NCBI RefSeq assembly: GCF_003002955.1
Contig: NZ_PVTJ01000005.1
Coordinates: 124,001 to 188,000 of the forward strand
DNA: 64,000 bases
Origin: Glycomyces artemisiae
GTDB lineage: Bacteria; Actinomycetota; Actinomycetes; Mycobacteriales; Micromonosporaceae
Direction: 5' to 3'
Made by a program: the position numbers and the translations under genes. Below the pieces are notes generated by a model. The model was not told the origin of the DNA. It did not search any database and worked only from the letters and a program-made list of their open reading frames with translations. This document shows, in pieces, positions 61,746 to 64,000 of this stretch. Numbering within the stretch: position 1 is the first letter of the stretch; each line of letters opens with the position of its first letter.

Positions 61746-63014
61746 ATGCTCGGCGATTTCAGGACCGAGGACGAGCGCTCGGCGGCACCGCGCAGCCACC
61801 GCCGCAAGGACTCCGGCAAGTCCCTGATCGCCATGACCCTGGTCGTCGCCCTCTTCGGCGTCCTCGGCGTCGGCGGCTGGTGGGCGTACAACAACATCGT
61901 CAAGGACTACTTCGTCGCCGAGGACTTCACCGGCGACGGCAACGGCAACCAGGTCATGATCACCGTCGAGTCCGGCTGGCTCGTCTCCGACATCGCCTCC
62001 GAGCTCGAAACCCAGGGCGTGGTCGCCTCCGCGAAGGCGTTCCTCAACGCCTCCGAGGACGACGGCGACTCCGGCACCACCATCCAGGCGGGCTCCTACG
62101 CCATGGAGGAGGAGATGTCCGCGGCCTCCGCGCTGGCGTTCATGACCGATCCGGCGAACCTCACGATGGACCACGTCGTCATCCCCGAAGGCAAGCGGTC
62201 CTTCGAGATCTACGAGATCCTCTCCTCCTACACCGGCGTCCCGATCGCGGACTTCGAGGCCGCCGCGCAGGACCCCGAGGCGCTCGGCGTCGACCCGATC
62301 TGGTTCGAGGGTTTCTCGGACCGGCAGGTGAAGTCCGTGGAGGGCTTCCTGTTCCCGTCGGCGTACGAGTTCGACGAGACCTGGACCGCGGAGGCCATGC
62401 TCACGGAGATGGTCAAGCGGTTCAACGAGACCATCGACGAGATCGGCTTCCTCGACAAGCTCTCCTCGATCCAGGACCCGGACCCCGACTACGACCCGAG
62501 CGCGATGGAGAACCAGACGTTCTACCCGCCCACGAACGGCGAGTTCAAGATCTACCCGTGGATGGCGCTCCAAGTCGCCTCGATCGTCCAGTCCGAGTCC
62601 GGCATCGCCACCGACGACCCGAAGATCGCCCAGGTCATGTACAACAAGATGTACCTGAACCCGTACGACCACGAGCAGACGAACTGCAACTGCTTCGAGT
62701 CCGAGGCGATCTGGAACTACGGGCGCCTGCTCAACGGCGACGACGCGATCACCTCCGGCGAGGACATCGACTGGGGCTCGGTCATGCGCGACCCCGACAA
62801 CCCGTGGTCCCCCTCGGCCCCCGAGCACGCCGGGTACCTGCCGAGCGCGATCTCCAACCCCGGTGCCGCGGCGCTGGAGTCGGCGGTGGCCCCGGAGGCG
62901 GGCGACTGGCTGTTCTTCGTGACCGCCTACGAGGACGGCTCCGCGCTGTTCGCGGCGACCTACGAGGAGCACCAGGCGAACATCGAGATCGCCGAGGAGA
63001 ACGGCATCCAATGA
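61746..63014 (+). CDS. mltG: Endolytic peptidoglycan transglycosylase MltG
   Basis: 422 residues from ATG 61746. A basic N-terminus, one membrane helix (about 28-50) and a LysM-like domain (VESGWLVSDIASELETQGVV) precede the YceG catalytic domain. The active-site Glu lies in LQVASIVQSESGIATDD, aligned with the family's SIVEKET; the second Glu is conserved while the first is Gln. AWNYG-type and SNPGAAALESAVAPE motifs follow. It cuts nascent glycan strands at the membrane. It overlaps aroE by 4 nt. Confidence 0.94.
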   Translation: MLGDFRTEDERSAAPRSHRRKDSGKSLIAMTLVVALFGVLGVGGWWAYNNIVKDYFVAEDFTGDGNGNQVMITVESGWLVSDIASELETQGVVASAKAFLNASEDDGDSGTTIQAGSYAMEEEMSAASALAFMTDPANLTMDHVVIPEGKRSFEIYEILSSYTGVPIADFEAAAQDPEALGVDPIWFEGFSDRQVKSVEGFLFPSAYEFDETWTAEAMLTEMVKRFNETIDEIGFLDKLSSIQDPDPDYDPSAMENQTFYPPTNGEFKIYPWMALQVASIVQSESGIATDDPKIAQVMYNKMYLNPYDHEQTNCNCFESEAIWNYGRLLNGDDAITSGEDIDWGSVMRDPDNPWSPSAPEHAGYLPSAISNPGAAALESAVAPEAGDWLFFVTAYEDGSALFAATYEEHQANIEIAEENGIQ

Positions 63015-63829
63015 TGAAGGCCGCCGTCCTCGGCAAGCCCATCGGGCACTCGCTCTCGCCGGTCATCCACAACGCGGGCTTCGCCGCGGCGGGGCTCGCC
63101 GACTGGACGTACACGCGCCACGAGTGCGACGAGTCCGGTCTCGCCGCGTTCGTCGACGGCCTCGACGAGTCGTGGGCGGGCCTCTCGCTCACCATGCCGC
63201 TCAAGGAGGTCGCGCTCGACGTCGCCACGGAGGCCACTCCGGTCGCCGAGGCGATCGGCGCCGCGAACACGCTCGTCCTGCGCGGCGGACGCCGCCTCGC
63301 CGACAACACCGACGCGCCCGGCATGGTCGACGCGCTCGCGGAGATCGGCATGAAGGAGGCCGAGGAGGTCGCCGTGCTCGGCGCGGGCGGGTCCGCGCGC
63401 GGCGCGCTCGCGGCCGCGCAGCAGCTCGGAGCGTCGTCGGTCACGGTGTACGCGCGCCGCCGGGAGGCCGTGCGCGAGCTCGAACCGGTCGCCTCGCGCC
63501 TGGGGCTACGCTTGAAGGCCGCCGACTGGGAGGACGCCGCCCGGGCCGGGCGGGCCGACCTGGTCGTCGCCACGGTCCCGAAGGGGGTCACCGACGACCT
63601 CCGGCCCGACTGGTCCGCCGACGCCGTCCTGTTCGACATCCTGTACGACCCGTGGCCGACGCCGCTGGCCGCCGGGGCCGAGGCCGAGGGCGTGCGCGTC
63701 CTCGACGGGCTCGCGCTCCTGCTCGCGCAGGCGGTGCGTCAGTGGACCCAGTTCACGGGCGTCGCGGACGCCCCGGTGGCGGCGATGCGCCGCGCACTCT
63801 ACGACGCGGTCCCGTCCCGGACCGAGTGA
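63011..63829 (+). CDS. aroE: Shikimate dehydrogenase
   Basis: 272 residues from ATG 63011, which overlaps the mltG stop (ATGA); a second ATG follows immediately. The substrate site has GKPIGHSLSPVIHNAGF and GLSLTMPLKEVALD with the catalytic Lys, then NTDAPGMVDAL with the Asp. The cofactor loop is VLGAGGSARGAL and the end is YDPWPTPLAAGAEAEG. It reduces 3-dehydroshikimate for aromatic amino acids. It is the last complete gene of the alaS operon. Confidence 0.96.
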   Translation: MMKAAVLGKPIGHSLSPVIHNAGFAAAGLADWTYTRHECDESGLAAFVDGLDESWAGLSLTMPLKEVALDVATEATPVAEAIGAANTLVLRGGRRLADNTDAPGMVDALAEIGMKEAEEVAVLGAGGSARGALAAAQQLGASSVTVYARRREAVRELEPVASRLGLRLKAADWEDAARAGRADLVVATVPKGVTDDLRPDWSADAVLFDILYDPWPTPLAAGAEAEGVRVLDGLALLLAQAVRQWTQFTGVADAPVAAMRRALYDAVPSRTE

Positions 63830-63839
63830 AGGACCGACG

Positions 63840-64000
63840 ATGCACGAAGATCACGTCTTCCTCTACGACGGCGACTGCGCGTTCTGCACCACGTCGGCGA
63901 ACTTCCTGGAGAAGCACGTGCGCACGACCGCGCGCGTCGTCCCGTGGCAGTGGGCCGACCTGGTGGCGCTCGGCGTCACCCAGGAGGAGGCCGAGGCGGC
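63840..64000 (+). CDS. DCC-family thiol-disulfide oxidoreductase (DUF393), 3' truncated
   Basis: The ATG at 63840 has GAAGGA upstream. The first 53 residues run to the right edge without a stop. The signature YDGDCAFC lies near residue 9, with the two Cys of the DCC family, followed by TTSANFLEKH and VPWQWADLVALG. These small proteins are predicted thiol-disulfide exchangers. It starts 10 nt after aroE and probably belongs to the same transcript. Confidence 0.88.
   Translation, partial: MHEDHVFLYDGDCAFCTTSANFLEKHVRTTARVVPWQWADLVALGVTQEEAEA

Overview
The window is very GC-rich, densely packed DNA with GTG and TTG starts, long GC-rich hairpins and actinobacterial gene orders: DUF3046-recA-recX, serA-leuB-ilvE, DUF948-DUF6167-alaS-ruvX-mltG-aroE and a SAV_6107-type HEPN gene beside aspS. 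It suggests a chromosomal core segment of a filamentous actinomycete. Order-level placement near Glycomycetales or Micromonosporales is inference. I see no rRNA, tRNA, CRISPR array, insertion sequence or prophage.

Layout. 1-3.8 kb: end of an NB-ARC (AfsR-like) regulator and a convergent DrrAB-type ABC exporter. 3.8-13.2 kb: a sugar-use locus with a lipoprotein binding protein and two permeases (no ATPase gene), a divergent ROK repressor with a XylR-like operator between them, then a GH3 glycosidase followed by its probable LacI repressor, with two identical palindromic operators ahead of the glycosidase. 13.2-22 kb: M23 peptidase, ABC-F protein with a possible leader ORF, a membrane protein, a small HTH protein, an ABC exporter, a cold shock protein and an ECF sigma factor with a membrane-anchored partner. 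22-25.5 kb: three tandem double-GNAT acetyltransferase genes that appear to be transcribed without leaders. 25.6-32.3 kb: DEAD-box helicase, membrane-anchored Hsp70-like protein, DoxX, an M48-like protein without its active site, and a TetR regulator. 32.3-38.7 kb: DUF3046, recA, recX, serA, leuB, ilvE. 38.8-41.5 kb: a small membrane protein, a PrsW protease and a TEEP-repeat protein.

41.7-45.8 kb holds the most unusual locus. An MFS exporter gene is followed 25 nt later by a 31-residue peptide gene made of four six-residue repeats (KDTSWG). Divergent from them is an HTH/NB-ARC/TPR regulator with a consensus promoter. This arrangement looks like a peptide export-and-sensing system and I do not recognise it as a named one.

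45.8-64 kb is mostly housekeeping: polyprenyl diphosphate synthase, metF, small membrane and TPR proteins, a HEPN protein under a perfect LexA box, aspS, a receptor Ser/Thr kinase, a secreted PQQ-type sugar dehydrogenase, a lipoprotein, rarA, and the alaS-ruvX-mltG-aroE cluster running off the right edge into a DCC-family gene.

Two regulatory themes recur. DNA damage control appears twice by different routes: a PafBC-type promoter at recA and a LexA box at the HEPN gene. Several genes have a -10 hexamer 6-7 nt before the start codon, which fits leaderless mRNAs.
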